A stretch of 64,000 nucleotides of DNA, taken from the NCBI RefSeq assembly GCF_015832195.1, contig NC_052018.1, positions 28,424,115-28,488,114 of the forward strand, read 5' to 3'. This document shows positions 1-14,479 of the stretch, piece by piece. The notes beneath the pieces are model-generated. The model was not told where the DNA came from and made no database searches. It was given only the letters and a program-made list of their open reading frames with translations. The DNA comes from Motacilla alba alba (Eukaryota; Chordata; Aves; Passeriformes; Motacillidae). Each line of letters starts with the position of its first letter. Positions within the stretch are counted from its first letter, which is position 1. The translations under genes and the position numbers were made by a program.

Positions 1-3000
1 TACACAGACAAATCGCTTTCTGTTAAAAGCATCAACATAGCCACTAAAAACCTTAAACTTTATACTTGTTACATTCTAGTTGGGTATAAGCCTCAGCCTT
101 ACTTTCAGGATTGTCAAAAGATTGTTAATCCCAAATATGCATGTTTAAGAAACAGACTTACAGGACTGTAAATTTGGAAGCAATGCAAAATTTATTTAAT
201 TCATTCTACAGAAGCTTATTTTTTTCAAGAATTATATTAGGTCTTATTCTTATAATGATACTTTCAAGTAAGTTGCCAAGATGGAATTCAATAGCCACTC
301 ACTATTTTCTATAATTTAATTGATTGGACTAATGAAGAACCAATAGTCCAACAACACTTTTATCTGTATGATTCTTATGATTCTTTTCCATATATATTCT
401 TCCATTTATTGCCTTTTTATTGTGTATTTGTTTCCTGTGACTTGTGAGACTCAGACTAATCCTTTCAAGATGCAAACTAATAGTTGAATGACAAATAACT
501 TTTTTTTTTACCTTCTAAATTGAGATTATGCCATCATTGGAGATTATTTTCTGTGTTAGAGGTATCAAATACATCAGTGATGGCTTCAGCATGATTTTGT
601 TTATCTGTGAAAGAATCTGGGAATTCATTTTTACCTAATGGCTTGTTCCATCGATCATAGCAGTATATTACACACATATTTGGTTCATACAGAACAATTC
701 ACTGGACAAGGGGCATAAAGGCCCGAGCAACTGGCAGCTGAATGAAAACTGCATAGAAATGAAGTAACAACACTCAAGGTCTTGTTGCAAATTGTGTAAT
801 CTGCAAAAGGCTGAGGAAAGGAACCTTCTGGTTGTAAGTTTATCAAACCATTCTCTCACCAAGCCTTACTTTCTCATATTCTTTCCCTCTGTGCAGTTAC
901 AAAGCAATCTCTTCTATTCGTAGGACTCGCAATGGACCCCAGTCCTTTGGCACTAGTAATTACTTCTGTAGACTAAAAACAGATTAATTGCATTTTTTTT
1001 TGAGGAAAAAAAATTACTTCCAAAAAAATAACAAAAAAAGCAACAACAAAATCCCCCAAACGAAGATCATTGTAAATTTAGTGTTTCCTAGAGTAATAAT
1101 TGCAATTAAATATGTACACCAAAAGAGCAAAGCAACTTTGTGAATAAAGGCTTCCATTTTCCAATTACTTTTTACCTATGTTAGCAGAAAGCTACGTAAG
1201 GCCTTAGGATGGAAAATGAATTGTACAAAATTGAAAGTATAGTTATAATAAGCTGCGACATTTGAAATATTCTTGTCACCATGTGAATTTGTTCCCTAAC
1301 ACATTCTACCATCAACAACTGCTTGATTAAAGGAAATACAAATGTTACAAACAAGCACAAAAGGTCAGAATTGCAAAATGTGAGCTAGGCACTTAATCTT
1401 GTGTTGACAGGTGTTAAGTGCTTAAAAACTTGTGTGGATCGGAGTCTTAATTTTTGCATAGTACTCTACATTTTCAGAAAGTATACCTCAGAATCTTCAC
1501 ATCATTAATTCACAAAATACATGTATAATTCTCGTTTGATACAGAGCACAAAAAAAAATTACTTGCACAGGTAGGTAGCAGGTAGAGAATTAGTACTCAA
1601 GACCTATTTATGCTTCACCAAGCCTATATTCTCCCATGTTACCCAAATTTCTTGTAAGTGAAAGATAAAATGATAAACAGTTACTAACAAAATGATAATA
1701 TCATCCCTGTTTAAAACAATATTTAAGCACAACAGACTTCCACATTAACATATTTCACAATGTGTCTAATGAAACTTATGAGTTAGAAGACATATGGAGT
1801 ATTTTATTTCTAAGTGGATTACCTTTGGTTTGGTTTATGGTTTTGGTTTTTTTTTTTTGCTTGTCTGTCATTCAGCTTTAAAAGTCTCCCTTTGTGGCTT
1901 TTTTTTTTTTCTTTTGTGCGTGTGATTATAATTGCAGCCAGTGTTTTGGGTTTTTTTGTCTGAAATTTTGTAATTTATATTCTGTATTGCAATTCAATTT
2001 ACTGTTCCTAACAGCAAGAGGTGAGTTTTCTTAGTGACTAGGTAAAGAGGCTGATAGATATGATTACTTCTGAAGAGGAGAGACATGATTCTGGGAGTAT
2101 AGTTCTGTTTGTTTCTGAACAAAGGAAGCTATGATCAAGAAAGCCCAGCCCATGAACTATAGTTATGAATAAAACAGTTTTGATCATGTTTTTGAGAAGT
2201 TTTCTCTAAGACTTAGAGTACCAACAGAGAGAATCTCACAAAGCAGGATTGCAAGTTAATTGCAACAAAGAAAATAAAAGTCTTCCTTGAAAAACAAATA
2301 CTAGGAACTGGAAGTGGCATTTCCAGACACCAAGAGATTTGCCAGACCTACAGTTCAGAGCAGAAAGGGAATAGACTACCCAGCACAGATATCAGGATAA
2401 CTACAGCTGTAACTAAACTGAGGTCAGTAAAGGTTGCAAAACCTGACTGAACAGTGAGTAAATCATACCCAGTCCTCTAATACTGTATGCATATTTTTAG
2501 AGGTCACCAAGATATGTGGCTTCAGGTCAGCACTCTTAATTTGGTGTTACACTGATTTTATTGCCCTGACTGCAGTAAGGGTATGCATGACCGTTTTTGT
2601 CATATAAATGCCTAGTTTTTTTCTGATAGTGTGGTTACTGGGTTCAAACTATACAGCATATACAGCATCATTAAATGCCTGAGCAAAAACTTACTGAGAA
2701 AATATCAGCCAAATCATCCACATTTTTAGATACTTTTGAATATTGCCTCAATTATGCTGAAAATTTATAATTGCAGTATTTTTTTTTCTTTTTCCCAACC
2801 ATAACAACAATGCTGACCTAAGGAAGGATACAGGGTGATCTGTGCATGACAAGGAAACTTTTAGCAAAGATAAAGTCTTACTGCCAAATTGCACTTCACA
2901 AAGAAAGCTTGGGTTTTTTTTGTTTTTTTTTTTTTTTCTTTTTTAAAGTAGTAGAATTAACAATTACAGGGAAAATTGCAGATTTCCTGATAGAGTTTTG

Positions 3001-6000
3001 CCTATATTAAGAGACTTCTTTGATTGTCTCTCACACTAGTGTCTTACGGTGTATTTCTAGTGTAGGGCAGTCCAACAACAGCAGAGTTTCTGTAGGGTGA
3101 AATGACTGCAAGCGGAAAGTGTCAGAAGAGGGAAAAAAAGTAATGTTTTCAGTCATGCAGTCTACTATTTCACTGTTTAGACAAACTGTATATTTTGAAT
3201 AGTTACAATCAGGATATTTTGAAGGTTATAGAAGTAATCCAATAGTTTTCTTAAGTGGATTAAAAGTAATTTAAATACTTCCTCCATGCCAAAGAGTATG
3301 TTTACTCAAAGTCTTCTTTCTGGCAGTGACCAGTAACAGATGCCATGGGGAAAAAATGGTGGAGCACAATTACAAAAATTTCCTCAATTTTCAAATGTCA
3401 ATCATAAGTAAATTATGAAAATCATAACATCCTGCAGTTAGAAATGTCATTAAATGATTTAATTTTAACTGCAAACTCTCTGAACTCCAAGTCTGTGTGT
3501 GTAATAACCTTACTTTATAAGACTGGTCATGACTTACCATTTAGTGCTTGCCTAACTTCTCTTATAGTTCAGGTATAACACTGTGAAACACCCAAGGTTT
3601 CCCAATCCCAATGGCAGACAATTTGTAACATATTCTTAGCTTATATCAAACCCACTCCAGTAGGATAGAAGCATCTGATAGAGGAAATTTTTCTAGGCAT
3701 TGGTTTTAAAAGCACATTGCCTTGTGAAGTCACCAAGATTTTTGGACATGACAGGGGACAAATTCACAATAATTGTGAAGTATATTTTGAAGCTGTAAGA
3801 GATTGAAGGGCTGCAGTATTATTCCTCATCACATATATATACACAGGTTTTTAACTGGGGAACTAAGTCAAATAGCACATTTATTGCATGATAATAATAG
3901 GAATGGTGTTTCTTTCTATGTTAATTATACTTCAAACACACACTGATATTAGAGCATTGATTAGCATGTGTCTGTGAGTACTTTAAGTTCATCCTTTATA
4001 ATTTTACCAAGTTTTGTTCCAATTGTGAATTTATAATGCTGAAAGTCCAAGACACTGAATATCTGTGTAAAGTAATGCATATGTCTACCCATCTGCAATG
4101 CACCAGTGAAAATATCTATCTTATTTCATAATCTTCTTCAAAATATTCACTAAATTAGAGACCATATGTCTTTCTGTCAATAGCTAAGATTTCACTTAAA
4201 AAATTAAAGTCTCTAGTGCTACTTTTTCATATTTTATTCAGAAAATAAAAAAAAAAAAAACAACATGATATGCTCAGTGAAAGCTGCATATCAAACAACA
4301 CTTATTATGTAATATACTCACATAGGAATGATTAGATCAAAGAAGCAAAAATGGTTCAATAAGGTGACCTTTCAGTCATTTGAATTACCACCCTTCTGCC
4401 ACAAAAGCCAGTATTTCTTGCATTGGAAATTAATGGAGGAAGCAGATGATCAACCCACCTCTATTTATGAGTACTGCAGTTTAGAAAGAACCCAGTGTTC
4501 CCTGGGGTAAATTGGTTGTTGTTGGCAATATGTGCTGCTGCTGTTGGTACAAAGGGCAAGGCAATGTAGTAATATTTTACTGGTGTCAGATGGTGCTGTG
4601 CAGTAAGAGGCTAGGGCAATTTAATGCAATGCCATTTATTTATAATAGAAGCCTGAATCTCCATCCACTGAGCTATAAACTTGCATTTTGTTGGATATAG
4701 TCTATTTTCCTAGATCACTGAAGCTATTAAAATCTGAAGACTAACTTATTGATATGGAAACCTGTTGCTGAGCTGTTTAGATCTATCTAGTTTTCTAGCA
4801 CATATATTTTGGAGGTACTAGATATTTGTTTCTTTTTCAGGCTTTATGGTGTACTTAAGCTTGTCACATAGTCACTGTTTATTTTATAGATTATGTAATA
4901 GGAAATACAGCTTTAATAGCCAAATTGAACAGAAGTTCTTACACAGTATAAGTGAACTTATCTTCAAAATCAGCATATTGTCACTAACCCTTAATATTTT
5001 AAGAAAATGGTCAGATATAATTTTACTGGAAAAATCTTCACTGTCAAACTCATACTTGTATTCTTGTCTTGGAAACTGACATATAATTGTCATCACTGAA
5101 TTGAACATTTCATATAAAGTAATATTTAGAAACAATGAAAAAAGACAGTAAAAGTTTGTTCTTGCAGTTTGTAATAATTTAAGCTACGCAACCCATGTAT
5201 TGTAGTGTTATGTCCCTCCTCAATACATATTGCTACAGAGTATTATCCAAGCATCAGAGAGGAAAGATGAATTCAGATTTCTGGTTTTAATAAGTCTAAC
5301 ATACTCATGGCCACTGGATGATAAACTATGATTACAATAAATCATACCCTGATAGGGCTGCTAAAAGAGTTCTTTTGTGTCTCACCAGAACTTCAGCAAT
5401 ACCTAATACTTCTATAATTTTCTTTCTCACTGCCAAGGATACTCCTCTATCAGGTCAAATTTTTTTTGCATTTTTTTAAATTCAAGGCAGGGTACACTGA
5501 TTTAAAATTGCTTATATGAAACAGAATCTATGTCACAATATGTAACATAATGTAGATAATGATTTTTTTTTTTTTTTTTACTGAAGAAGGTTTAATTCAC
5601 AAAGATATTAAATGTACCAAGGACCTCAACTTTCAAAAAATGGAAGTAATAACATATGAATGTATGATAAGAGAACAAGAGTCCAAGATGCCTTTCCTAA
5701 GTGTGGTACAAAGGTTTCTTCCACAGTCCCAGACATGTAACAGCCAACATTTTGATTGCTGTCTCACTAGTTCTGCTAACAGCTAGATATAATTAATTCA
5801 AAATCTGCCCACAATCTTAAATTTTAAAAATCTGGTTACAATTCTATCTTGGAAAAAACAGATACTGAAAACTGAGTCAAAACTATCATAATGACTATTA
5901 CAGATGATCCACATGGCAGGTAGTCCTCAGATCCTATTGAAGTATACATTAGTTTTCTGCACAGAGCAGTGTAGAGAAGAAGAATAGAAAAATACACACA

Positions 6001-9000
6001 GTGAATATTCACGCTCTTTTTCTTTCAATATACAAACTTTTTAAGCGAAGACATTAAACTTGTTGGGTTGGTTGGGTGAAATTATTTTTTGGTTTAGGAC
6101 CACTAAAATCAATATAACAAAAAAATCTGATAAAAATTTGGAGCACTCTTAGTGTTATGCCTAAGGATGAATAACAGCCACTTATCACAGGAGAAAACAG
6201 AGTTCCTGCATTTATCATCAGGAGTCCTAAGTTTTCAGACAACATTAAACAGAACTGTCTGTTCTCCCAAATATTGGCTAATGGGCATTAGTTTTCACCA
6301 GGTCTTTCACATCTGCATATCACATGTTTATAGTTACAGCTCAGATCCTTTATCTAGAAGAAGGAAACAAATATTTCCGAGTAATAGGAACCTATGGAAA
6401 TTATGGACAAGAGCGTTATTAAATATAAAATATATCTGTGGAACTACACCTGTTTTTATCAGATAAGACCTTGTCTAATGTGCAGTGATATTTCCAAGGA
6501 TGATTACCAACTGTGAATTAAGAATGTATATTCCATTCATGCAGCATTTGTTCCTGTAAGGAGAATTTGGAGTAACTATGCTTTAAACACTCTCTTAATT
6601 GTTCATAACAATTACAGTAATAATGATATTGACAAAAAGAAAACCAAATGGAAATGTTTTAATAACCCTGTTATAACAGGGAAGTAAAAGGACTAGAGAG
6701 ACTTTTCCTCTACTAGTTGGTAACTATCAATTCAATATTAATGGTCTCTGAAAAGTGTTGTGTCTGTACTAACCTAGTTTTTCAGCTTTCCGCTTATTTT
6801 CTCATATACATTTAACTCCATGTGCTGTGTTATAAATCATAAAAATCAGCGATGCCACCTAATGAATACACAGACTTCAATCCAATAACTTCCCAGCTGT
6901 GAACTGGAGCGTATGATCATCTTGCCCTGCGCCTTTCTAATACTAACAAAGCTTAAAGACTTTCTGTTTTCAGTCCAACTGTTTCCTTGGTGTAATTTCT
7001 GAATTTAAACTCAACTCTCCAAAAGGGATAGTGGTGAAACTCCTGGGTTTTGTACTTGATTAGCTGAAGAGGTATGACATCTCCCTGACAATAGAGTTGA
7101 GATGAGAGATCCCATACCTTTGACAGAAGGAGGACGAAGCCAGCATCACCAAGGGTGTGTAAAAATGAAGTTGTTACAACTCTGATTAATTTTGGCCCCC
7201 AGGTGATCATACATGCTGAGAGCATAGGGCAAGATGGAGAAAAGGCACAAAGGACCAGGGTTCATCCCGGTGAGTCAATTCCTTTAGCAGAATGATGAAG
7301 GCTTCAATATTTTCTGGCATCATGAGAAGGATGTCTCAGTGGTCACAGCCAAGAGCCCAGAATTCCTGCCTCTTTTGTCTCTAGACACAATGTGAGATAT
7401 GCTTAGTAGGAAATAATGCCATCGGGGCAGATCTACTTTGAATTCAGACCTCTGAAAATTGAAGAAGATTTATCTCTGCAACTATATGATAAGATGTAAA
7501 TTATGCAAGTAAAAGTTATTCAGCATTACACATTTATTCAGAAAAATAAAAATCCCAGTCATGTTCACACATATTTATTTGAGACATTTCTACAGATGAA
7601 GGCCTTTAGGTAGCATATTCTCACAGGATCAAGAAGTTAAAACCATCTCTGTTCATGCTTAACTGAAAATAAATCAGTACCTGCATTCTTAATTTTATTG
7701 GCAGAATGTAATAATGCTCTAATCTTAAAATTTATAACATGTAATATTGCCAACTGTTTAATAATAAACATCTCAACTGGCATTATAATTTTCAAGACCA
7801 GAGACAGATGTTTTCCATCAAATTTCCTTTACTGTACAAAGAAAGATGTTAATAAAGAAGAAAAGAAAACCTCCCAGTTCAAAATCAATGCCTGTCTAAT
7901 TTTGTGTAACTGGGTTCTCTCAGTACTTTGTTACCTTATGCATTAAGTCACTCTAAAAGATTAGAGGGCTTTTTGAAAAGTTTCAAGGGCACAGTGAAGA
8001 AGAATTAAATTATCAAGTAATGTTACTGCTTGCTCTTGTATTTACATTTATCCTAGATGAAGTTAATTTATTGTGGGGGAGGGGGCAAAGAGAACCATAC
8101 ATCACACTAATGCAAAGTCCATGAAGGATTTGTCCTTCATGCTATGACTGGACACTGTCAAGCAAGGTTTACAACCTTTTTATCTGTAGCTAAGAAAAGC
8201 TGCAGTATTTAGCTATCTCAGTTGCCACTAGATACATTCCTCTGATTATATTTATGAGGAAAAGGTGTAAAAAAATTCATCTGTTACAAAGAAATAACCT
8301 CTAAAGCATAACCTCCAGAATCTGAGTATTGATTCTCTCATGTTTCCCCAGGTGGCAAAGCGGTGAAACAGAACCAAGAACACCCAGAGGCAGTTGCTGC
8401 AGCTTCTGTGTATGGGACTTGAGTAAAATCAAGATTATGCTTTCATTGTCCATAATATTGCTTTGGTTCCCTTTACATTATGTGCATTCAGATTCCCATG
8501 TGAAATCTGTGAAAAATTAGATTTAAAATAGACTGCAGTCATGACTAAAGAGCTGTCAGTGAAATCCAGCAGAATAGGTACCCAGACTAAGACTGAAGCC
8601 TCACCCATATAGAACAGAACAACACTGTAGAACAGACCTTTGGACAATAAGGTCATGACAAATCCATGATGCTTTGTTTTTGCAAAAAAGAGATAATTTC
8701 AATTCAATTTGAAGTAAATTTTGTGTGTGAAAGCTTAATCTTATTCTCACTCATATTCTAAGTATCATAAAAATTATTGTATTACAATTAGAATTGTGTT
8801 ACAATTCTAAGTTTTCTAAAAAAAGCCTAGAGTAGAAGCTTTGTTCAGGAGAATTTATATTTTATTCTACAACACACGAACAATCATTATCATTTTTCTT
8901 TTTGAAATTAAAGAAGTATTTTAAACATAATATTTACACATTCCAGTATTCTGAAAAGAACCAAATCAAAATTAAACTAGAGGTGAAAAATAACACCCAA

Positions 9001-12000
9001 AATCAATTTTTTGCATGAATATTAAAGTGCACAGTAATAGTTTACTCTTCCTCTAGCCACAGTTTTCTCCACTGTCTTTTTTCAGCAGTATTTCCATCTC
9101 TGTCATTTCATCTCAATTGTTCTGTCTGTTTCAAAGGCAGGGATGCTGTTTTATGCCTGCTGCAACACAGAACTCACAGCCATATGGATTGTCCCACAGA
9201 GACCCCTATGGGCTCCTAGAAAATCTTTGCAACCCACATATGGTCCTTTTAAAGGTATTTTGCTCCTTTCTAGATTCATAAATCTCACAGGTAATAGGAT
9301 ACTACTGAAAAAAATTTCCTAATGCTGTCACAGATCATAAATGAATTTAAACAGACCCCTCACGAACAACCTAGTTTTTAAGAAATACAGAATCAGTTTT
9401 ATCAGTGCATCTGCTAATGAGTCTGGAAGCTCTTTTTTCCCCTCTAACAGGGCAAAGAGGAGAGTAGCAGTAGTGAAAACATTGAGACATTATGCACTGG
9501 ATAATTTTTTCTGGCCAGAATTATGACATTGCTCTAAGCAAAACCTATTAAAATGTGGGAAAAGGCCCAAAACTATTCAATATATCTTGTGAAAACACTC
9601 TGTGGAACATAGTTTTAAAAGGTTTTTTCATTAAGATGGGATCAACTTTTATTGAAGTACCAGTGCTTGGTGCACTTTTATATCTAAATTTTATTATTAA
9701 CATCACCTTTGAAAATGCAGCGTGTAAATTTAGGCAAATAATGAAATGGGCAGTACAGGGAACTGCTCAAGAAGTTGGTAATTAGTGTTAGAACTTGACA
9801 GAACCTGGGACATCTGAAGTTTAGTTGGTCTTCACTTACGTTGACTTAACTTGCTGGTGAGAGACAATTGCTATCATCTTTTCAGGAATTGCACACTTCA
9901 CTTGCTAATTCCTTTCAGATTGTTTCTCAAGTCAGCATTTGGCCTCCGGCTCTGTGATTTATCCTATAACTTTTATCCCTGTTTAACAAACTTTGTTAAC
10001 AGACTGTAGATATTCTGTGTGCAATTATGCTTTTTAAAACCAAACCAAATCAAAATTGTACCGTTATATTTCATGCTGCAAAGATTTACACAATTATTCG
10101 GTAAACTGTACAAAATAACACAGTATTGATCTGTCATCAGTTTAAATAATAATTATCTACCTGTAGATTACCAGTAACCTTGCTATGAAAGTCAAAGTAA
10201 CAATTTTATTGTCCCAAACTGATGTGTAGGGGTCTTGTTTAAAAGATGCTGGAGCAATTTTGTGGGAAGCAATAATAATCATGCATTGTCCTTCTGAACA
10301 GACACAGCATACACATGCAAATGTTTGGTCTTTCTCATCCTGAAGCAGCAGTAAAACCATAGCTATATTAGAGAAGTACAGACTTCTTGAAGAACAGCCA
10401 CTTTCTGATTCCTCCTTGACCAATTTTCTTACTCTAAGTGTAAGCAGAGGCATCAAGAAATTCTGTTGCTGCAAAAGCAAATTCACCATACCGTCAAATC
10501 CTTTTATGGATTTAGATCTACCATAAATGCAGAAGAGTCAGTCCACGTTCTGCATTTACTTTAAATGTAACAATATCAATGAAATTTTAGCTCGATATTT
10601 TTGCTGTCAAACACCTTCCAACAAAATCCTAATTTTCTCTGTATCACTTTAGGCCCAGCACTGTTCTTTTATGGGCTATGTGCAGAATTAATTAATGGAC
10701 TGTACTCACTACTGTCAAGAGAATGTCTCCTTATAGAAGTGAATGATTAGAAAGTCTTGTCTTCAAAATACTGGATAGATCATGCAATAGTGTATTGTAA
10801 TGCTGAAAATACTACATAATATATAGGCAATATTTCCCATATTTAGCTGTCATAAAATTTGTATGTTTACATGTAATTTTCTGTTGATTTCCCATTGGAT
10901 TTTAAAAACTATGCTTTTCTGTGGGATTCTTCAGATGTGTTGAGAAGGGAATAAATAAGTAGATCCTATTATTCCACACCAGAAAATAGTTCTAAACCTA
11001 AACCAAGGCAGTTTTTTTTTTTTTAGAATCCCATTCTGGAACACCAAATTATCCCTCATCTCTGTAAATTGAGGCCTCAAATTGCAAGGAACCTATGCAT
11101 TAATTTATTAGCTGAAAAATTGCATCTGAATCTCACTTAATTCATTTGGCTTGAATTAATTTCTAATTACTCTTCAGAAAGGGATATGTTCTGATTAAAT
11201 TTCAATTTTTTTAACAGATTGTTTTGGTCTGTTAATAATGCAAGAATGGTCTCTGTAAAGAAGATATAAATGATGATTGCATTGCAATATAATTGTAAAA
11301 AATTGAAAATATACTGCACTCTTTCTAACGTATGACAAGGAGATCATGTAGGGATACAGCATAAGATTTCAGACACTGTATCAGCAACTAAAATAAAAAT
11401 AGGAACTTATTTTTCTCATAAACATATGGTAGAATGCCATCTGGTATATCTAACCAGTCTGAGAATTATAACATGTCCTGTTTTTCAAATTTGTTAAGTC
11501 TTTACTAGCAACATTGGTAAAATTTTTATATTTGCAATGCAGTTGATAAGACTGAATTTATGTGTGAATCATGCGAAAAGTCACATGAAGTGATTTTTAC
11601 AGAGATATGTAGGTAACAGTTCAAAATATAACTACTCCGTAAAAAAAAAGATGCTTGATTATAAAACCCATATGTGATTATACAATCAAGGTGAATTCTT
11701 ACATATTCTTTGGTAAAACACCAAAAACCTGCAGAATTTTTTTTTCATTCTCATTCTTTATAAAGACAGGTTAACTGCAGCCAACAGAATATCAGTCTTT
11801 CAGTTTGGTGCATTGTGCATTTCCATCAGAAATGAGAACACACATGTTAGCACATGTTTCAGGGCAGCATCATAGGGTCTTTTACCAATAAGTAGTAAAT
11901 TGTCCCACCTATATGTTTTTCTCCACTAAATTAAAACATTTTAAATCCCTTCTGATATACTTTTGATCATTAAAGTGCATAGATAAACCAACCATAGTGA

Positions 12001-13536
12001 CACTAAATAGTATCAAAGTAACAGTGCAATAATTCTGGATGGGTTTATTCTGTGCATAATGCTGTATGTAGAAAGGTTGCAATAGCTAGGTCAGGTAAAA
12101 GGAAGAAAACTTCAGAACCATTAGCTTGACCTAATAGTTTCTTCTGAATTTCTTGCATTCTCATTATTTTCTACATCTGAATAAGACTAGCAACATTTAA
12201 GTTCTTTGATATATAATCTTAATATATTGTTCAGATATACACATAGCTAAATAATTTCTACTACTACCATTGAGTGAGAATATAAACCAAGTAGAGCAAA
12301 CACATACTCACTAGTTTACTGTTGTCCATCAAATAATGCTGATGAATTTAATGGAAAGCATGAAGACTGTTATTAAAAAATTACTATAAGGAAATATAAC
12401 TTTATCTGAGGAAGCTGTTTTTTGTGACTATTACAGCAACACAGCTCTACTAAGAATGTCAAAACCTCCATTGTGACAAAAATACAAGCTGCAGGACCAC
12501 ACATGCTGGAAGGAGAAGATTTATTTGTAAAATATAGGTGAACTAAGCTTTAAGGAATCCCCTAGGTATCCAAAGTATCCACATTGATACAATAACAGAT
12601 ACAATACTGGAGCTGTGGATGACCCATACCTTTTTAAAAGTGGCTGCTAAAAGTGACCTGAGCTGCCCCAGACTTTAGATATCCACATGTAAACAGCTGA
12701 ATGATTCACAAGGTGTGTGCAATGCCCGGACAACTCTTGTACTCATAAATTCTGTTGCATATATACCAATTTTAAAATTTGAAATAATTCTGTACAATTG
12801 CCTGAAATGTGTCTTTACAGGTTATAGGCCTCATACACAAATAAATCAATTCCACCATTCCTTTAGGTAAATATTTGCCACCCTTTTTTTGATTTTGAAG
12901 CAGCTTGACTAATGAAAGCGAATGCTAGACTTGATAAGCTAGACAATCCCAAATTTTTCACTGAAAGTAAAAAACAGAGCAGAGGCTTTAAGGGATTTCT
13001 GTTTCCTTGATGCTTCTACTTTTTGCACAGCTATGTAACTATTTTTTTTCCACAGCATACACAGAACCTGGATGTATTTCATCCCTGCTATGGAATAAAG
13101 CAGTTCTTAATAAATTCCATTTATCTTGCCAACTCTAAAACACTTAATTTTATAAAATACTCTGTCAAAAACTTAGTGTTTATATTCCAGTTTGCTCTCT
13201 ATACTCCAATTATAATTTTATTCAGAATGTGATACCTTTTTAAAGATGCTAACTAAAGAAAAATAATATCATCTAGTTTCAGACTGAAAAAATTTCTCTA
13301 GCTCTTCTAATGGTACACAGGCTCTCATTAAACCTGCTTTTATTTTTTTTTTCAGGGTGTGAGGGGGGAAGTCTGACAAAAATTACAGCATAAGAACCAA
13401 GAAATAATGATGTATCTACCAGCCCTGTTCCAAGTCCAGTTATTGCACTTATCTTGGATATATTTAATAATTGAATTCATTATGAAGACCTTTATAAGTC
13501 TGTCTTACCAGATACATAAGGACTGCATTTTCTTTC
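1..13536. other. AT-rich intergenic DNA, no gene recognised
   Basis: I see no retroelement, RNA gene or credible exon in this stretch. Open frames are short and overlap on both strands with no recognisable domain, as expected by chance in AT-rich DNA. It holds poly-T/T-rich runs near 1847-1858, 2914-2944 and 5563-5579, and a 14-base A run at 4247-4260. A perfect hairpin lies at 8788-8810. A 90-codon minus-strand frame at 6953-7225 has a fairly balanced amino-acid mix, but I do not recognise it and see no splice context or paralogue to support it. Confidence 0.6.
8788..8810. repeat. Perfect 10-bp inverted repeat with 3-base loop
   Basis: The arms TTAGAATTGT and ACAATTCTAA are exact reverse complements separated by GTT. 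A partly overlapping ATTGT/ACAAT pair lies immediately to the left, so the locus is a small nest of AT-rich palindromes. The sequence shows no function. A cruciform-prone site or chance palindrome are both possible. Confidence 0.7.
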
Positions 13537-13584
13537 TCTATTATCTTAGTGTTTACAGTATCTATTATCTTAGTGTTTACAGTA
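13537..13584. repeat. Exact 24-bp tandem duplication (2 copies)
   Basis: The 24-base unit beginning TCTATTATCTTAG and ending TTTACAGTA occurs twice head to tail with no mismatch, at 13537-13560 and 13561-13584. Identity this complete suggests recent duplication, probably by replication slippage. A long (TA)n microsatellite starts about 50 bases downstream. Confidence 0.9.
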
Positions 13585-13634
13585 AAGAAAGAAATTACTT
13601 TTTTTTTTGTCATGTGCCTTTTTAAATTAATGCT

Positions 13635-13637
<3 letters not shown>

Positions 13638-13672
<35 letters not shown>
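13638..13672. repeat. (TA)n dinucleotide microsatellite
   Basis: About 17 uninterrupted AT/TA units. Open frames running through it on both strands encode isoleucine-tyrosine repeats and are artefacts of the microsatellite. It is likely to be length-polymorphic. Confidence 0.95.
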
Positions 13673-13674
<2 letters not shown>

Positions 13675-14479
13675 CTTAATTCACATACAATTATTAGGCA
13701 ACATTTTCTGTTTCCCCAGCATGATTTGAGTTTAACTCCTCTTGCTTTAATAGTTTTTTGCTTCACATACAGTGGTGGCACAAAGAACAGCATTTTGCTC
13801 AGTGACACTGTGCCGATGCTTTCAAATCTCTTCCTGTGTGAAACCAGGACAAAGGCAGAGCATTCAGCCTGCATTTGAGGATAGAAAGATTTTGTGGTTT
13901 CTCCAGGAGAGAAAGTTTTACTGCTACAGTTGAACCCACACTCCTGACTCATTTTTAGGGCAACTCAGAGCATAGAAGTGAGGAGACAACACAATAAAAA
14001 TATCCAAAATATTACATGTACAAAGACTAACCTTTGAGGGTTTCTTTAGAAAAGAAACAAAGTTTTATTCCAAAAGAAGTGTAGGTTTTTTTTGTGGACC
14101 ATTTTGTGATACAAAAGGAAAGTCAAATCTAATAGGAATATCAAAGCTTACTCCAAAGCTGAAAAGTAGCAAGTTATCAGAAGACAGAAAAAGGCCCTTG
14201 AATAATTGAAAAACAGCTACCTGCTCCACAGAGAGTTGCTCTCTTGAGGTTTTAAAATGGTAGTGAGAAATGCTGCTTGTGCCAAACAAAGGACAGGACT
14301 ATGAATTTGAATTGAAATATTAACGTTCTAGTAGAGTACATATTATTGAATGCAAAATAATAATAAATAAGTTAGTTACTGCAAACGTCTACATTAGCTT
14401 TAGGATTATTCTGGTATTGTTGCTTATTTGAAAAATGGTTATGCTGCTTATGCTCATAGGATGGTGAGAAATAAAACAA
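13673..14479. other. Intergenic DNA, nothing recognised
   Basis: This is AT-rich sequence between the (TA)n microsatellite and the LTR at 14.5 kb. I see no repeat family, RNA gene or convincing coding frame. Confidence 0.5.

Noticed and set aside
6953..7225. 90-codon minus-strand frame with balanced composition
   Set aside because: I cannot recognise any domain, and there is no flanking evidence for an exon or retroposed gene.
13464..13952. Longest minus-strand frame near 13.5 kb (162 codons) and its plus-strand partner
   Set aside because: Both pass through the (TA)n tract and encode Ile-Tyr repeats. No domain or splice context is seen, so they are artefacts.
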